Positions 23,701 to 35,238 of a stretch of 64,000 bases of DNA are shown here, piece by piece. The stretch lies in NCBI RefSeq assembly GCF_000219625.1, contig NC_018211.1:682001-746000 (forward strand). The letters are read 5' to 3'. Made by a program: the position numbers and the translations under genes. This DNA is from Zymoseptoria tritici IPO323 (taxonomy: Eukaryota; Ascomycota; Dothideomycetes; Mycosphaerellales; Mycosphaerellaceae). The notes under the pieces were generated by a model. That model ran no database searches and was not told where the DNA came from. It was given only the letters and a program-made list of their open reading frames with translations. Within the stretch, counting starts at the first letter, position 1; each line of letters starts with the position of its first letter.

Positions 23701-25899
23701 GATCTCCTGGCCAGCATCCAGGAGTATCTTGATGATAATGCGTTTGCGGTCTTGATTATCCACGAGATCTTCCATGTCCCAGATCGCAACTTCTGCTGCG
23801 GACGCATTTGTAGGAGTTGGGTCATCATAGCTTGGCTTTTGTGACGAGGACTTCTTGATCCGAGCCTTCTTTGAGGAAGGCGTCGCAGAGTCGGAAGACA
23901 ATTCAATGACGTCGGACTTCGACTTGAATGCAGATGCAGGTCTTGTGGGCGTGGCGAAGACTGGCTTGGGGCTATGCTGGCGGATGAAGCTCTGCGCTTC
24001 GGGTAGGCTCACATCCGAGTCGGGATTGAAGTCAGGTGCGCTCTTCGTAGGCGTCGAAAAAATCTTCGAAGGAGTCGGCATGTCTTCATCTGCAGTTCGA
24101 GAGGATGGCTCTTCATCGTCAATGTCCGGAGAAGCATCAGGCACATCGCTTTGACCTGACTGATGCGGGCTCCCAGCATCTAAATCCTCGACAATGAAGT
24201 CACCTTCACTCCCCTCGCCAGCAGCATCGAAGCCCTGATCGTCGCTCTGAGGCAGAGGCGGAGTGTCTTGCGGGGCATCGGAAACCTGAACGACTTCGTC
24301 TCGCTGCGCAGGCTCGACGCTGAAGCGATCGCCTGCTTCTGGAACGAATGCCTGATGTTTGGCCGTCGATGAGTGTTGAGCATTCGTGCTAGATTGGCCT
24401 CCACGTCGAGAAACATGGTCCGGCTCAGCCTTGCGCTGCCACACCGAGATTTTCCACAACTCCATCTCTCGATGGTCAACAGTAAGCCGCATACTCTCGC
24501 AGATATTGATTAGCTCCCCTTCGGATGTCCAGTCATCGTTTTCCGCGAGTCTCGTCTTCTGCTTGAGCAAGCGGTTCCCGAAGTCTTCTGCCCGTGCCTT
24601 CGCATCTTCAATCAGAGCGGCACGAATTCTGATACTGCGCTTCATTCTCTTCCACACGGTCCATGCGCTTGTCTGCTCGAGACGAGGCAGCTGTTTCGCC
24701 TGCCATTCAGACACGAACTTCTCGATCTGTTGAGTCACGATGGCTTCAGAGACCTCCCTAGTCAGTGTCTTGCGCCCGTCTTTCTCAGCTTCCGCTTCCG
24801 CTTCCTCTTTCTCGATCTCGTTGGCAAGGGAAGAAGAAACGGACGCAGCTCGAGAACCATGATAGGAAGACAAGACTTCCGAGCCATCCTTGGCATCGTA
24901 CTTTTGCTGGAGAAAATCCCAATTGCCGAGATCCGACTCCTGAGCCATACCATGGTAGTCGCCGCCAGTGTCAAGCTGCTTGCCATTCTCACGATATGCC
25001 GCCACCTGGTCGCTGTTGCCACAAAATTGGAAGACAATGGCAGACTGAACCTTGCCCACAGCGTCGCTAATTGCCTTCTGGTAGGGATATTTGACAACGG
25101 CATCCCGTCCGTTGCGTACCAAGGCAAACTCCTCTGCGTTGAAGAAGGGCATCATCCGTCGGTTCACATATTGAGCTTCACCAGCAGACGTTTGCACATT
25201 GTAGAATTGGAAGTTGGTTTCTGCCAGGTCTCGGTGATAGTCCGTCTCAAGGACGAAAATCTCTTGATTGATGGGAGTGTCCTTGATCTCGCCTCCTAGC
25301 TGAGTCTTGCCAAGAAAGATATCATCCACAGGAAGGCTCAGATCGCCAAAGTAGCCAGTGCCGTGATCAGGCGACGTGAGCGAGGGCTCAGGCTGAGTGA
25401 GGGTGGTCAGATTCAGCTTCCGACGCTTGCGACCGTGCTGATCTTGAACCTCAATCTCTCCCGGACGAGCGTGCTCGTTTGACTGGTCGTTGCCGCTGGG
25501 ATCGTAGACCGGTACTGGCGGCGGGTTAACGAGGGTGCTCGCGAGCGCGTGCTGGAGCGGAGCAACTGTCACGTCTGCAATGGAGTTCGGTGTCTGTGGC
25601 GCAACGCCGTCCTCTTGCTTGATCCCGAAAGCGGCGGATTGTGCGGCCAATTTTCGGATGCAATGAACGACGGCACTTCTTGCACCCAGAGATTTGACCC
25701 CGAAGTCGTTGCGCAATGAAGCCGAGTCAACGACGGTGAGCAGCACTGATCCGGACACATCGTTCTCTTGCAATTCCTGTAGAAAAGGCTCCAAATTAGG
25801 TAGTCGGCTGTTGGGGACGTCGGCAAGGTATCGCTGAGCATCTTGACGGAAGAAGTCGCAGACCTGCTCCACGGTCCAGTGGTACGGGTCGTTGGCCAT
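20779..25899 (-). CDS. Large SNF2-family chromatin-remodelling ATPase (ATRX/Rad54-like branch)
   Basis: Predicted DNA-dependent translocase of 1,706 aa in a single exon. The start at ATG 25899 (MANDPYHW) is chosen over an upstream TTG. The first 90 residues resemble a SAM/Pointed-type domain (HWTVEQVCDFF ... LRNDFGVKSLGARSAVV). A long low-complexity acidic/Ser region follows. ATPase core: HTMGLGKTMQTI (Walker A) near residue 970, ADEAHNLKD (DEAH box) near 1113, LTGTPMSND. The helicase C domain has RAGGVGLDIQGANRVV and AVGRAYRLGQTKPV near 1450-1490. The spaced helicase lobes and the YRLGQ/VYRLV wording fit the ATRX/ARIP4/Rad54-like group better than Snf2, Iswi or Chd. I cannot assign a named orthologue. 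Confidence 0.9.
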   Translation of the reverse strand: MANDPYHWTVEQVCDFFRQDAQRYLADVPNSRLPNLEPFLQELQENDVSGSVLLTVVDSASLRNDFGVKSLGARSAVVHCIRKLAAQSAAFGIKQEDGVAPQTPNSIADVTVAPLQHALASTLVNPPPVPVYDPSGNDQSNEHARPGEIEVQDQHGRKRRKLNLTTLTQPEPSLTSPDHGTGYFGDLSLPVDDIFLGKTQLGGEIKDTPINQEIFVLETDYHRDLAETNFQFYNVQTSAGEAQYVNRRMMPFFNAEEFALVRNGRDAVVKYPYQKAISDAVGKVQSAIVFQFCGNSDQVAAYRENGKQLDTGGDYHGMAQESDLGNWDFLQQKYDAKDGSEVLSSYHGSRAASVSSSLANEIEKEEAEAEAEKDGRKTLTREVSEAIVTQQIEKFVSEWQAKQLPRLEQTSAWTVWKRMKRSIRIRAALIEDAKARAEDFGNRLLKQKTRLAENDDWTSEGELINICESMRLTVDHREMELWKISVWQRKAEPDHVSRRGGQSSTNAQHSSTAKHQAFVPEAGDRFSVEPAQRDEVVQVSDAPQDTPPLPQSDDQGFDAAGEGSEGDFIVEDLDAGSPHQSGQSDVPDASPDIDDEEPSSRTADEDMPTPSKIFSTPTKSAPDFNPDSDVSLPEAQSFIRQHSPKPVFATPTRPASAFKSKSDVIELSSDSATPSSKKARIKKSSSQKPSYDDPTPTNASAAEVAIWDMEDLVDNQDRKRIIIKILLDAGQEIRARIKTSFHKLRMLSFRLAISDALRSLKMTIKYAGTDEQSETAVFCAKLSLVWTCLKPEIMDGEFPKTIDWEAAFRDFSLAFFPHLQSIIAKIDSSLFNQPIRSSAKPANVVSLLSSDEDEEPSAKKRKVKKATLNSGAQQSQAAAFIRMQQHKEMAEQRSSNSQQLQDMISRDPSMSAVPVNPIKDDDKEFIFVDPKIAEQMKDHQKDGVQFMWRELTAVNDDEESQGCILAHTMGLGKTMQTIALLIAVNEAAFSEDPTIRQQLPPRLRPKTKKRSQLRMLVLCPVVLIQNWRRELMKWAPEKLPKVYTVESRVGLSTHRQNEKHLEDMKDWYKHGGVLLMGYPLFRGKIGRKEDAFSEHDADKLDKYLVEGTELLVADEAHNLKDEKSKISAAVKRIHTQSRIALTGTPMSNDVQEIYSLVSFAAPNYLGDPAWFRQQFAQPIREGNGRDSTTYQIRKSMKKLAVLRTQIEPKVNRADITVLRGSLKSKTEFVITLPLLGIQQAAYVKYLKALVGGGKNEKASQVMMFAWLSVLTLLCNHPLAFKRKLNAPASYKASKSKKAVRSESPVGADSGGNTPLRTDDDDSVEAVDEDLSKSVRTLGFDEATIKDITADISDDLDTVLSAKMTTLISILEMSRDCGDKVLVFTTSIPTLDYVEEALEWEGISTARIDGKVLPVARRQTIIDNFQKDSTTALLISTRAGGVGLDIQGANRVVILDFGFNPAHEEQAVGRAYRLGQTKPVFVYRLVVGGTFEDMIQNMQLFKTSLTQRVVDKKNPTRNATLGVRDYLYSPREVPQEDLHQWMGKDELVLDKLLNRQIREQDESGDLIRHITTVEVLQEEGHDEALTAEEKLEVEQEIQLNRNTRALRKGGVGAVSRLPASTAPGAIAGVGRMPPSTAPVGASMQTAHQNYQANMFQRHGYEPSGLGVPSSSAHPRPGQGPGMVRLKMPSSTMPHGLPNDVPHGLPNS

Positions 25900-27016
25900 T
25901 ATGGAGTCGCATCCGTTCAAGGTGAAGTTTCGCTGATCGTGTTATTGATTGTTGTGCTGCGCGGTGTATCGAAAAGCTGCTTGATCTTGGAGACGGCGGC
26001 TCCGACGCGCAGCGGGGAAGGCAGCGAGAGTTTTCGCGCTTGAGTCGTTCCACCACAAACGCGATATGTCGGCAAAGCTGATGTGCGTGTTGGAGGTTGT
26101 TGTTCGGAAGATAGTTTCCTGTGTGGATGTCGCACAATTATAGGCAACCGACGCTGGTTTCTGCAGGTGCGATGATCTGCGCCGTCAATGAACAATCTGG
26201 AAGCAACAATGACCAGCAGGGATGAGGTGATTTTCACGTAGATTCGCTCGTGACAGTTGACAGGTCGAGCGAGCGAGTGAAGATGCAAAGCAAGAAGGTC
26301 GGAAGGGAGAGGAGGATAGCTGCCTCGAGGTACCCCCAAAGTGCGGCCTGCCCGAGAGAATGTCGACCCTCGCACCACAACTTTGGTGCAGAAGTGCAGA
26401 ATCGAAGATATGCGGCGTTGTGATGTGTTGGAATCACAACCAGAAGTCGACTTACTTCTCTCTTGCTCGACTCCGCAAGTGGCTCCTCAGCCGGTGTTGT
26501 CTGGCAGTGTGACGAGCACGACGGACTCGACCGTGCCGCAACGATAGGCAATTTGCTTGTCCACAACTTGTGTTCCTGACCACCTAGTGGTACTCCTTCT
26601 CTTTCACCTCTCGCAAGCCGCGGAATCGCTCCTCGAAGAGCACTCCGGCGAACACGCTTCACAGAAATCCGCCTTGGTCTTCCGCATATTCAACGGTTAA
26701 TGATCGCGGTCGGAGATGGTAACTTCGCTCGCATCAAGGTAGGTTGCCCAGGTTCGAATGATGATGGGTTTAGTGGCCCAGGCTGTTCGTGGTATTTCGC
26801 AGCTCTGCAGACGCCGTGTGCCTGGAGAAGGCAGGTGGCAGAGTGCGAAGACTTTTGGGAAAGAGCGCCGATAGACGCGAGGTGAGGATTGAATGTGCAA
26901 GGGTCCAATGGCGGCAGATCCACCCAGTCTTGCCAGTCAGCGACAAGCACGCCATGAAATACACCAAAAAGTCTGACCATGAGGGTGACATCTCAACAAC
27001 ATACACACCTTCGACG
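25900..27016. promoter_or_regulatory. Divergent intergenic region, SNF2 gene / glutathione synthetase
   Basis: 1,117 bp between two start codons. It must include both promoters. No additional gene is supported, and no tRNA could be folded from a TTCGAA-containing stretch near 26755. Confidence 0.4.
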
Positions 27017-28837
27017 ATGTCAGCAAACACATACGCCACATATCCGCCAGAGTTGAGCGAAAATGAGAAGACATACCTCCTCTCAAACCTGAAAGATTGG
27101 TCGATCGCCCACGGACTGGCGGTTCGACCAACCCCGGCATATGTCTCTCCGGAACAGGACCCGACGGGAGCATTGGCGACCTCTGCACCGGTGACAATCT
27201 TTCCGAGTCTGTTCCCGAAGGGCTGCTTCGAACAGGCAACGTCCGTTGTCAAGGCGTACAATGAGCTGTACTCCGCTATCGCGAGCGACGAGGGATGGCT
27301 GACCGGGATCGTCGAAGAGTAGGTGTTCTCCGAGTTCTTCTCTCGTACTTGCGTTTGTTCTCTGAGCAGTCTGAGATAGCCTGTTTGTCACTTTGCGTCT
27401 TTCATGAGCAGATTATGCAGCAGCCGAGAGAGAGCTCATGGCGAGTGAATGCTCCGCCAATCGCCCAGTGATCACATGCTTGCTTTCAGCTCGTTGAGCT
27501 TGACTGTTGAATCTCCCTTCCACATCAGCTGCTGACATGACACCAGACTCGTCGAGATTGATGATTTCATGGCCGGGCTATGGAAAGTCCACCTTGCCGT
27601 CAAGGCCGAAGGTTATGCTCAGGTACGCCTTCCATCACATGGGACATGCCTTGGGCGTCGAAGCTGACTGACGTAGTCATTACAATTGGGACTTTTCCGT
27701 TCGGACTACATGGTACACGTCGATCAGTCGGCCTCTTCCAAAGCGACAGTCAAGCAAGTCGAGTTCAATACTATTGCCTCATCGTTCGGTGGTCTTTCAA
27801 GTCAGGTGTCGGGGCTTCACAGACATCTCCTTTCCATCGATGCTTATCCGGAGACGTCGTCCACAATCAATGAGTCGTCCCTCCCAGCCAGCGATTCAGC
27901 CGCTCTCCTGGCGACTGGCATGGCCAATGCACACAAAGCGTACGGATCTTCCTCGACTGGTCTCCCCACTTGCGTGATCTTCCTCGTACAAGACCCTGAG
28001 CGGAACGTCTTCGACCAAAGACATGTGGAGTACTCTCTGAACGAAAAGCACGGCGTCCGGACATTCCGCTTACCGTTCGACCGCGTGCTACAAGACACGA
28101 AAGTCGACAAGGACCGAAAGTTGATCTACTCACCACCACAAAACCCGAAGAAGCAGTACGAAGTCTCCGTCGTCTACTTCCGCGCCGGCTATGCACCGAC
28201 AGAATACACCTCGAAAGCCCACTGGGATGGCCGACTACAAATCGAGCGAAGCGCCGCGATCAAATGCCCAACAGTCCTGACACAACTTGCGGGCACGAAG
28301 AAAGTGCAACAAGTCCTCGCCACACCGCACTCTCCACATCTCGCCCGCTTCCTACCAGATGAGCAACAAGCGACATCCGTGCTTCAAACCTTCGCTCCAA
28401 TTTACCCGCTCGACAAAAGCGAAGCCGGACAAGAAGCCCGTAGACTCGCCACCAATCCCGAAACGGCCGTACGCTACGTCCTCAAGCCCCAACGTGAAGG
28501 CGGCGGCAACAATGTCTATCGCAAAGCCATTTCGGACTTCCTTAAAACCCTACCGGAATCCCACTGGCCGGCGTACATCTTGATGGAAATGATCGAGCCG
28601 CCCGAGCAGAGCAATACCATTTTCCGCAACGGCGAATTACAGACTGGTGGTGTGATCTGCGAGTTGGGAATCTACGGCGCTTGCTTGTGGGAGACCACGG
28701 CGGAAGATGGACAAAGGAAGGTTCTGGAGAATTTTGAGGCGGGCTATTTGCTCCGCACGAAGGGCGATCAGAGTGAGGAGGGTGGTGTGGCGGCGGGCTT
28801 TGGGTCGGTGGATAGTCCTTGTTTGGTGGATTTGTGA
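27017..28837 (+). CDS. GSH2: Glutathione synthetase (eukaryotic type)
   Basis: ATP-grasp ligase adding glycine to gamma-glutamylcysteine in the last step of glutathione synthesis, cytosolic. Exons 27017-27318, 27547-27622 and 27677-28837 give 512 aa; an in-frame ATG at 26954 would add 21 residues. The joins restore WLTGIVEELVEIDDFMAGLW and AEGYAQSLQLGLFRSDYM. Family motifs: VEFNTIASSFGGLS, the substrate/ATP region YVLKPQREGGGNN, ILMEMIEPP, and the C-terminal GGVAAGFGSVDSPCLV (Gly-rich/A loop). The first intron, 228 nt, is about four times the usual size in this window. It contains several competing splice-like sites, but protein continuity supports a single intron. Confidence 0.95.
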
Positions 28838-31249
28838 AAATCTGCGGTGGCAGTCAATGCAGGTACTGACAAGGGTATTGAGTCATCCTCCGTCACTCTC
28901 AGTTGGAAGGACAAGTGAGATCGCGGCTCCGCGAACCATACAAGATTAAATTCTCAAGGCGATGAACCGTATCGTACACCGAGCACGCACAGCCGATTTC
29001 GCCGCTATCTGTCATGTGCTGACCTCCCCAACGAGTTCAGAATGGAGACACGCCCAACCACATCAACCACGTTTCAGCACTCTTCTTGTTTCGCCGCCAG
29101 TAAACGGAAAGAGCCTCTAAACAGAGTCCAACCCAATTCCCGGTTCATTGTCACAGGGACACTTCCAAGCAGGAGAAGGATGAGGGTAAGGTCTTGCGTG
29201 GAGGAGATGTGAACATTCGCGTTGGCTTACAATAGCACTTATTGTATTCGACGACGACCGTATTGTATACTCCTGCGAGGTGTTGGATGATGGAGTGAGG
29301 TCGAGGATCTGCGAGCGGTCCATGGTAGAGGCTCAACGGAGAAGGCGGCGGATCGTACAACGTGCATGCAGTACCTGATTCAACGTCTGTAGGATTTCGA
29401 TGCGGAGGAGAGTCCGCACGCGCAGCGTTAACGATATTGATGGCTTGATGCGACGTACTCGGTGTTGGACGTTGGTCTGCCGAACGGTTGAGTTTTTCAA
29501 GATACGCTCCAACGCCTCCATCTGCTGCCCTGTGTGCTTTGAAGAAGATCAGTAAGTTCTGTCGTGTATTCCGCTCACCAGGCCAAGTTCCTCATGGGTA
29601 GCACCAAAGGTCGTCTGTTCCGTTATCCCATGTGTGGTCCAATGGACGGTGTTTGCGAGAGCATTCTTTGGTGCTACCGCCTCAGGCAGGTGAGCTTATG
29701 AGAGCAAGGCCACGTCTGCTTCCTTCCGTCTGCATCCAACGCATCGCTGGAAACCTCCACAACGCATCGATGATGCCCAGACAAGATTCTCTGGCCGCGG
29801 TTCCATCGTGCAGACACGCCGTCCCTCCAGCACATGCTATCTCTCCGGAATCTGGCACTCAGCCCTCGAACCCTTGAGCGTTCTCATTCTAGTCGCTCGA
29901 GAAGATGCAGATCATTGGGGACAACTTCGAGTCCCGACTTTGCAGGGCATGCAATCTATCTTCTGCGGTCAGGGTCATGAAGGACTAGTCTGAGACTGAT
30001 GATAGCTGGAGTTAAGGCCTTGGTCCTTCACCTATATGCCATGGTTCTGCACGACTCAGGCTGTCAAAAGCGTTTCGGTATGCGCCATCAGCAAATGCCA
30101 GCGTTACATGTCGACATGTTCCCAGATCGTCTCCACTCATACCCCTGTCACAAGCTGCCCTGCTTCCGAATCGCATCCCGACGCGTTCGCCAAGCGCGAC
30201 CGCCATTGGCTCTTAGCGCGAGGATCTCCACCACTCTTCGGCGGATAGAGTTTAGCTGGCGAAAAGATCAGTCGACCTCATCTCCTCACGAGGATCCATC
30301 TCATTTCCGGCGACCCTCACGGAGTCACGGCTCACACCATTCTGCGTCTTTCCGTCGCCGAGGAGCCAGTCGGAGAGCAATCGGAAGAATCTGCTTCTCG
30401 CACGCAGCATGGCTGGACGAAGAGCTGCTACGCATTGCATCGCACCAATGCATGCAGCATATAGTGCTGGACTCCAGGATGCTTCCAAGTCTGCGGCCAT
30501 CGAAAGCCTGCTTTGATGGCGAGATGTTGCAAATGTCCGAACACGAATCATCGTCTCATCGGCGTGATGAATCATTGATGATCGACTTTGATTGATCGAT
30601 GCAAATCCGCAGGGCTGATCGAGACCTTTCGCTTTCCTCGATGGCCGATTCCCTGTTAAGGAGTTGCAGTCCCGAACTGTTTGATTGCGTGACGTCTGCT
30701 CCATGTCCCTGCACGCACGGATGGTGAGCGATTACCTCGAAGAAGATCCACAACGGGCACGTTCTCTGGACACTCTGGTCCATTCATCTGCGACGCCTTT
30801 GCCGCTATCGCGAAGTAGCCCTGTCGTTTCGCGAACACCCGCGGGAAGTATGCGGCTAGAGAAATAACGCTGTTCGCTGATCTTCTCGCCGACTGGGTAG
30901 ATCCTGTCGAGAGTTTCAACTATCAGCAGCCTGATCTGCCGCGAGCAAACTATTGTCTTTAGGCTCTTTATCGCGCGCTTTCTGCAGCTCGACATCTCGC
31001 GAACTAGGATCCCGTTTGTGCTGTTCTTTTGGTATACTCGAACTTCCTGGAGATATCGAGCCAACATAACGACCGACAAGCTACGGGTTCAAGTGATCGC
31101 ACCAGGAGAACGACCGAAGTTGTTTGACATCTATGGAACCTCGATAGCAGCAAGAGCTTGCAGTGAAATGCGCCGAAGCAATCGCAGCTGAATCCTCTCG
31201 ACAGGCCTTTCAAAACTTCCTTCCCAATTTGGTCTGGACCACTGTGAAC
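28838..31249. other. Longest gene-poor stretch in the window
   Basis: 2,412 bp between glutathione synthetase and the TMEM198-like gene. Both strands carry only scattered frames (largest 198 codons at 29999-30595 on +, 150 codons at 30252-30704 on -) that overlap each other and lack domain, signal or membrane character. I see no transposon termini or long repeats. A non-coding RNA or a small multi-exon gene cannot be excluded. Confidence 0.4.
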
Positions 31250-34200
31250 ATGCGCTTCCAACATGCGCTCGTTGCCTTGCTGGTCTCTCAAACTTGCGCC
31301 GAGCGAATAGCTGGTCCGCACAGACTTTACGTTCGTCAAGCCAACAACGACGATGCCTCAAGTGTATCAGAGCGACCCACTGGGCCTTCCACAAACGATG
31401 GCGAACGATCAACCATTACACAATCCGCATCGCGAACTGCAAGCGATCAAGACTCACCGACGAGCACTGTCTCCGACGATGAGAAAGCAACATCCTCTGC
31501 ATCTATCTCTCGAACAGAGATCCCTACAGTGACCGGGGACCCCTCGCCAATGCCTACTGCGATCAACGGTACGACCGGCCCCGAACTACCAATACAACCT
31601 CGAATTACACCGGGCCTCGGGGTCGCTGGAGCGTTGCTGATTATTACCGGTGTTGTACTCGGCTTCGTTGGGATCAAACATCGCGCGACCCAGACATTCC
31701 TCAGCACAGCTCTGGTGACCGCATTAGGAGTGGTGGTCCTGATCATCTACCTGATGAACCCACCCGTTACCGATGCGATCGAAGGCGCCTTCCTGATTGC
31801 CGCAGTATTGGGTGGATGCTTGCTTGGTGGAATGGCATTGATATTCAAAGAGGTGTCGGAAGGATTGGGATGCATTCTCGGTGGATTTTCGCTGGCCATG
31901 TGGCTCCTAGTCCTTGCTCCAGGCGGAACGATTCACAACCAGGTCGGCAGGATTGTTTTGATCTGCATGCTATGTGCTGCGGGATTCTGTCTCTACATCT
32001 CTCGATTTACACGAGTCTACGGAATCATTGGTTGTACGGCCTTTGCAGGTGCCACTGCGTTCATCTTGGGCGTTGATTGCTATTCGAAGGCGGGATTGAA
32101 GGAATTCTGGATATACATCTGGAGTAAGTCAGATGGCGACGTTGGAAGCAGACCGCACCTGCTAACATATGCCAGATATCAACGACGACGTTTTCCCGCT
32201 ATTCACCAATACCTACCCGATCACGAAAAACATGCGAGCCGAGACCGCCGGAATTGTCATCCTTGCATTCTTCGGAACCATGTCGCAAATCAAGATCTGG
32301 AAAATTGTCAAGGAGACCAAAGCGAAAAGAGACGCAGAGAGGACCGCATACGAAGAAGCCCGAGAAGCTGAAGAGGCTGAACTTGGTCGCGATATCGAGG
32401 AGCAGGTCAAGCACGATCGAGCGGAGTGGGAGGGCACATATGGCGCCGGAAACCCAAAGCATCTGTCGAAGACGCAGACCACGTCGACCGCTGTGTCGGT
32501 CGATGGGTACGGGAAAGGCGTCAGCGAGGTTGATTTGACTTCGGATACCAGGTTCGGCGAAAAGGACCGTTCACTTGCCATGGTGAACATGTCTCCTGAT
32601 GGGACGCAGCAGGAGGTCAAACGCATGCCCTCGGGTACCAGCTTAAGCGTCGTCACGGGCAGGAACAAAGCATCGGCTGCATCAAGTATGGCCGAATTCG
32701 ATTTGGGAGTGCAAGGGGGTCAAGCACTCGCTATGCAAGCACCATCTTCGCCCGGAGGCTTGCGAAGCCAATCTCACGAAAGTCTGGCAATATCGCAATC
32801 AGCAAGTCAGTGTCCTGCAGACGACTCGCAATCGACTCCTGCTCAGCCGAAGATCGTAGGACTTTCCACCAGGTCACTCGCAGCGAGGGAAGCGCTCGAA
32901 GGAAATGACGAACCGGAGCTTCCAATTGAAGAAGACCTGGCATCTTCCGTCGCTGCCACAGCTGCCGAAGCTCCCGATGCAGACGCTCTGTCTGTAATGA
33001 TGTCTCGACCCGGTTCGATGTTCATCCCGTACCCTGAAAGTGCATCGCCTATTCAAGCTCCCGAGGATATGCCTGAGGAAGAGGACGAAGAGGCATTGTA
33101 CCTCGGCGTGAAAGACCCGGAAGGTGGTGCGAAGCCGCGAAAGCTCTCGACTGGATCCAAGAGTCCCTCTCCTAGCCAATGCGATCTCAAGGTCACCACG
33201 CCAGATGGTGCGGAACAGACTGACCTGAAGAACAAGCTTCCCATCCGAATGTCCAAGGCGGCCATGAAATACCGAACGAACGAATGGGCGAAAGAGGTCA
33301 GCCATGCTGAGCCCGAGCCCATAGAGGAGGTGGAAGATCACACTCTCGACGCTGTTCAAATCGAGATTGGCAATGCGGTGGAAGCTGCTCGTGCTGAGGC
33401 AAATAATGCGGCACCTGCACCGCCTCCACCGCCTCCAGCACCTGTGCAGATAGCTCCGAAAAGAGTCTCGGTTGCCATACCGCCGACTGTGACGGAGAAG
33501 TCCCGACGCGAGAGCACCAAGAACCCCTACCGTCAGAGCGGACGCATCTCCAGCGCGCCCTCCAATGCCGCCGTAGTACAACCGTCACGAGACAGTGAGG
33601 ACAGCTGGTCTGCTCCACTAGCAAAGCGAACGAGCAGCAACCCGCTGGCCCAAGCAGCCTCTACATCCCCTCTCGAAGACCGTTCGGCCAGCCAACTCCG
33701 AACGAAGTCTCCGCGAAGGTCCTCGACACGACAATCCAACACAATCTCACCCATGCCAAGTTCGAGCAACCTCCTGGACGAGCGGAGGGAAAGAATGGAA
33801 TCACGCCTGACAACAACCTCATTCATGATCCCGACCATCGACGAAAATCCCAAAGCCGCCACCCCTTCTAGCAGCCGACGAAGTAGTACACAGGACAAAG
33901 CCTCGCTCTCAGACGGCACCAAGCCTTCAACGAAGACCTCCATCGCCGAGGTCGATGAGACCCTTCCGGACGACGACGAGGACATGACCCTCTCGCAACG
34001 CAAAGCGCTTGTCCAACAGCAACAGCAAGCTCTCCAATCCCAGCTCCAATATCACCACAACCAGCCTCCACTCCTCAACCGCGCTCAATCTCAACAACAA
34101 CACCACCCGCAGACCGCCCACCCTCTCCTCCGCGCCCAGTCTCAGCAACATCACCACCAGCCCTCTCGACCCTACCCAACTCCGATAACTCCTCAAACCT

Positions 34201-34517
34201 TCAATGCCCACCCACCTCGCCGCGCTAGCACGCACGACACAAACAAAGCCGCGCAGAATTGGTCGCAATGGCGTCAATCCACACAGCAAGACACTTCGGC
34301 CTCGAATTTGCACAATCAATCGCTGCAGCACTCTGCAAGTCAGATTGAAGTGTTGAAGAGGCAGAGAGAGCAGGTGGAGTTTGAGAAGGAAGTCAAGCGA
34401 AGGGAGGCGGCGGAGGAGCAGGCGAGGAGGGATGCGATGATGAGGATGGGAGGGAGTTTGCATGATAAGCATCGTGCCGCGATGGCGAGGATGCAGGGGA
34501 AGGTTGATGTTAAGTGA
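31250..34517 (+). CDS. Polytopic TMEM198-like (DUF4203) membrane protein with long cytosolic tail
   Basis: Two exons, 31250-32123 and 32176-34517 (52-nt intron), give 1,071 aa. A signal peptide (MRFQHALVALLVSQTCA) precedes about 100 Ser/Thr-rich, probably glycosylated extracytoplasmic residues. Then come seven hydrophobic segments between about residues 122 and 330, starting with GVAGALLIITGVVLGFVGI; the intron lies before the seventh (ETAGIVILAFFGTM). This layout matches the TM7S3/TMEM198 family. The remaining 740 residues are soluble, acidic then Ser/Pro-rich, with a proline run (APAPPPPPPAP), Gln- and His-rich tracts near 950-1000, and a C-terminal charged coiled coil (VLKRQREQVEFEKEVKRR). 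The cellular role is unknown to me. Confidence 0.85.
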
Positions 34518-35238
34518 TGAGATGCTGACGATGTGCTCCATGCAAGAAAAGCGGGAGGGCGTTTCGTTTCGTGAGGGCGTTTTCGGTTCGATCACTTTTA
34601 TGATTGTAGAGGAATGCAGACCTCAGAAGGGCTACGAGGATTGGATGAGAGGAAAAGGGAGTATACCCCACGAACCGGCCACGAACCGATGTTATATCTC
34701 GTTCATAATGTTTATATCTCGATTGCCACGGCCGCAGTCTGCGAGGAGCTTTGCGAAGAGAGATAATGGTAAAGAAGCCGGAGACGGCGTGGATGTGAAT
34801 ACAGGACTCCGAGAGAGGAGGCATACATATACACCACGATCTACCATAATTTGCTCATCTTCGTCTTTGCATTCCCAGTCCGTACTGAATAGTCGTTTCA
34901 AGGAGAATGGAGGCTCGCACGGCGTGGTATCGTCTTCAAACTTTCGACCCAACCCACTGAGTCGAAGCGCAGAGTTCTACCGAGCATCGCGGCTTGGACA
35001 CTTAAGTCATTCTTGCGGCTCGAACGGCAACCAGTCACCAAATCATTCCTTGCTCTGTGTTCGAGCATCACGCCGAATTCATTCCTGGCTAACACCCACA
35101 AAGCCGACTCAAACAAGCCGTAGCCTTCCCGGCAGAAAATTTCACCCACCGCCTTCGCTCAACTCCGGCCATTTTGTCCCACGATACACACGCTATGCAG
35201 AATTTCCGTTATCGTCGTTCAGTGATGACGTATATCGT
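34518..35238. other. Convergent spacer with no supported gene
   Basis: 721 bp between the stop codons of the TMEM198-like gene and the LLPH-like gene. One + strand frame is open across much of it as a continuation in another frame, without recognisable content. Confidence 0.4.

Noticed and set aside
26740..26780. TTCGAA-containing stretch resembling a tRNA T-loop
   Set aside because: The B-box consensus fails after TTCGAA and no cloverleaf or acceptor stem could be paired.
29999..30595. 198-codon open frame in the long intergenic gap
   Set aside because: No ATG-supported recognisable protein, no domain or membrane pattern, and it overlaps equally long frames on the other strand.
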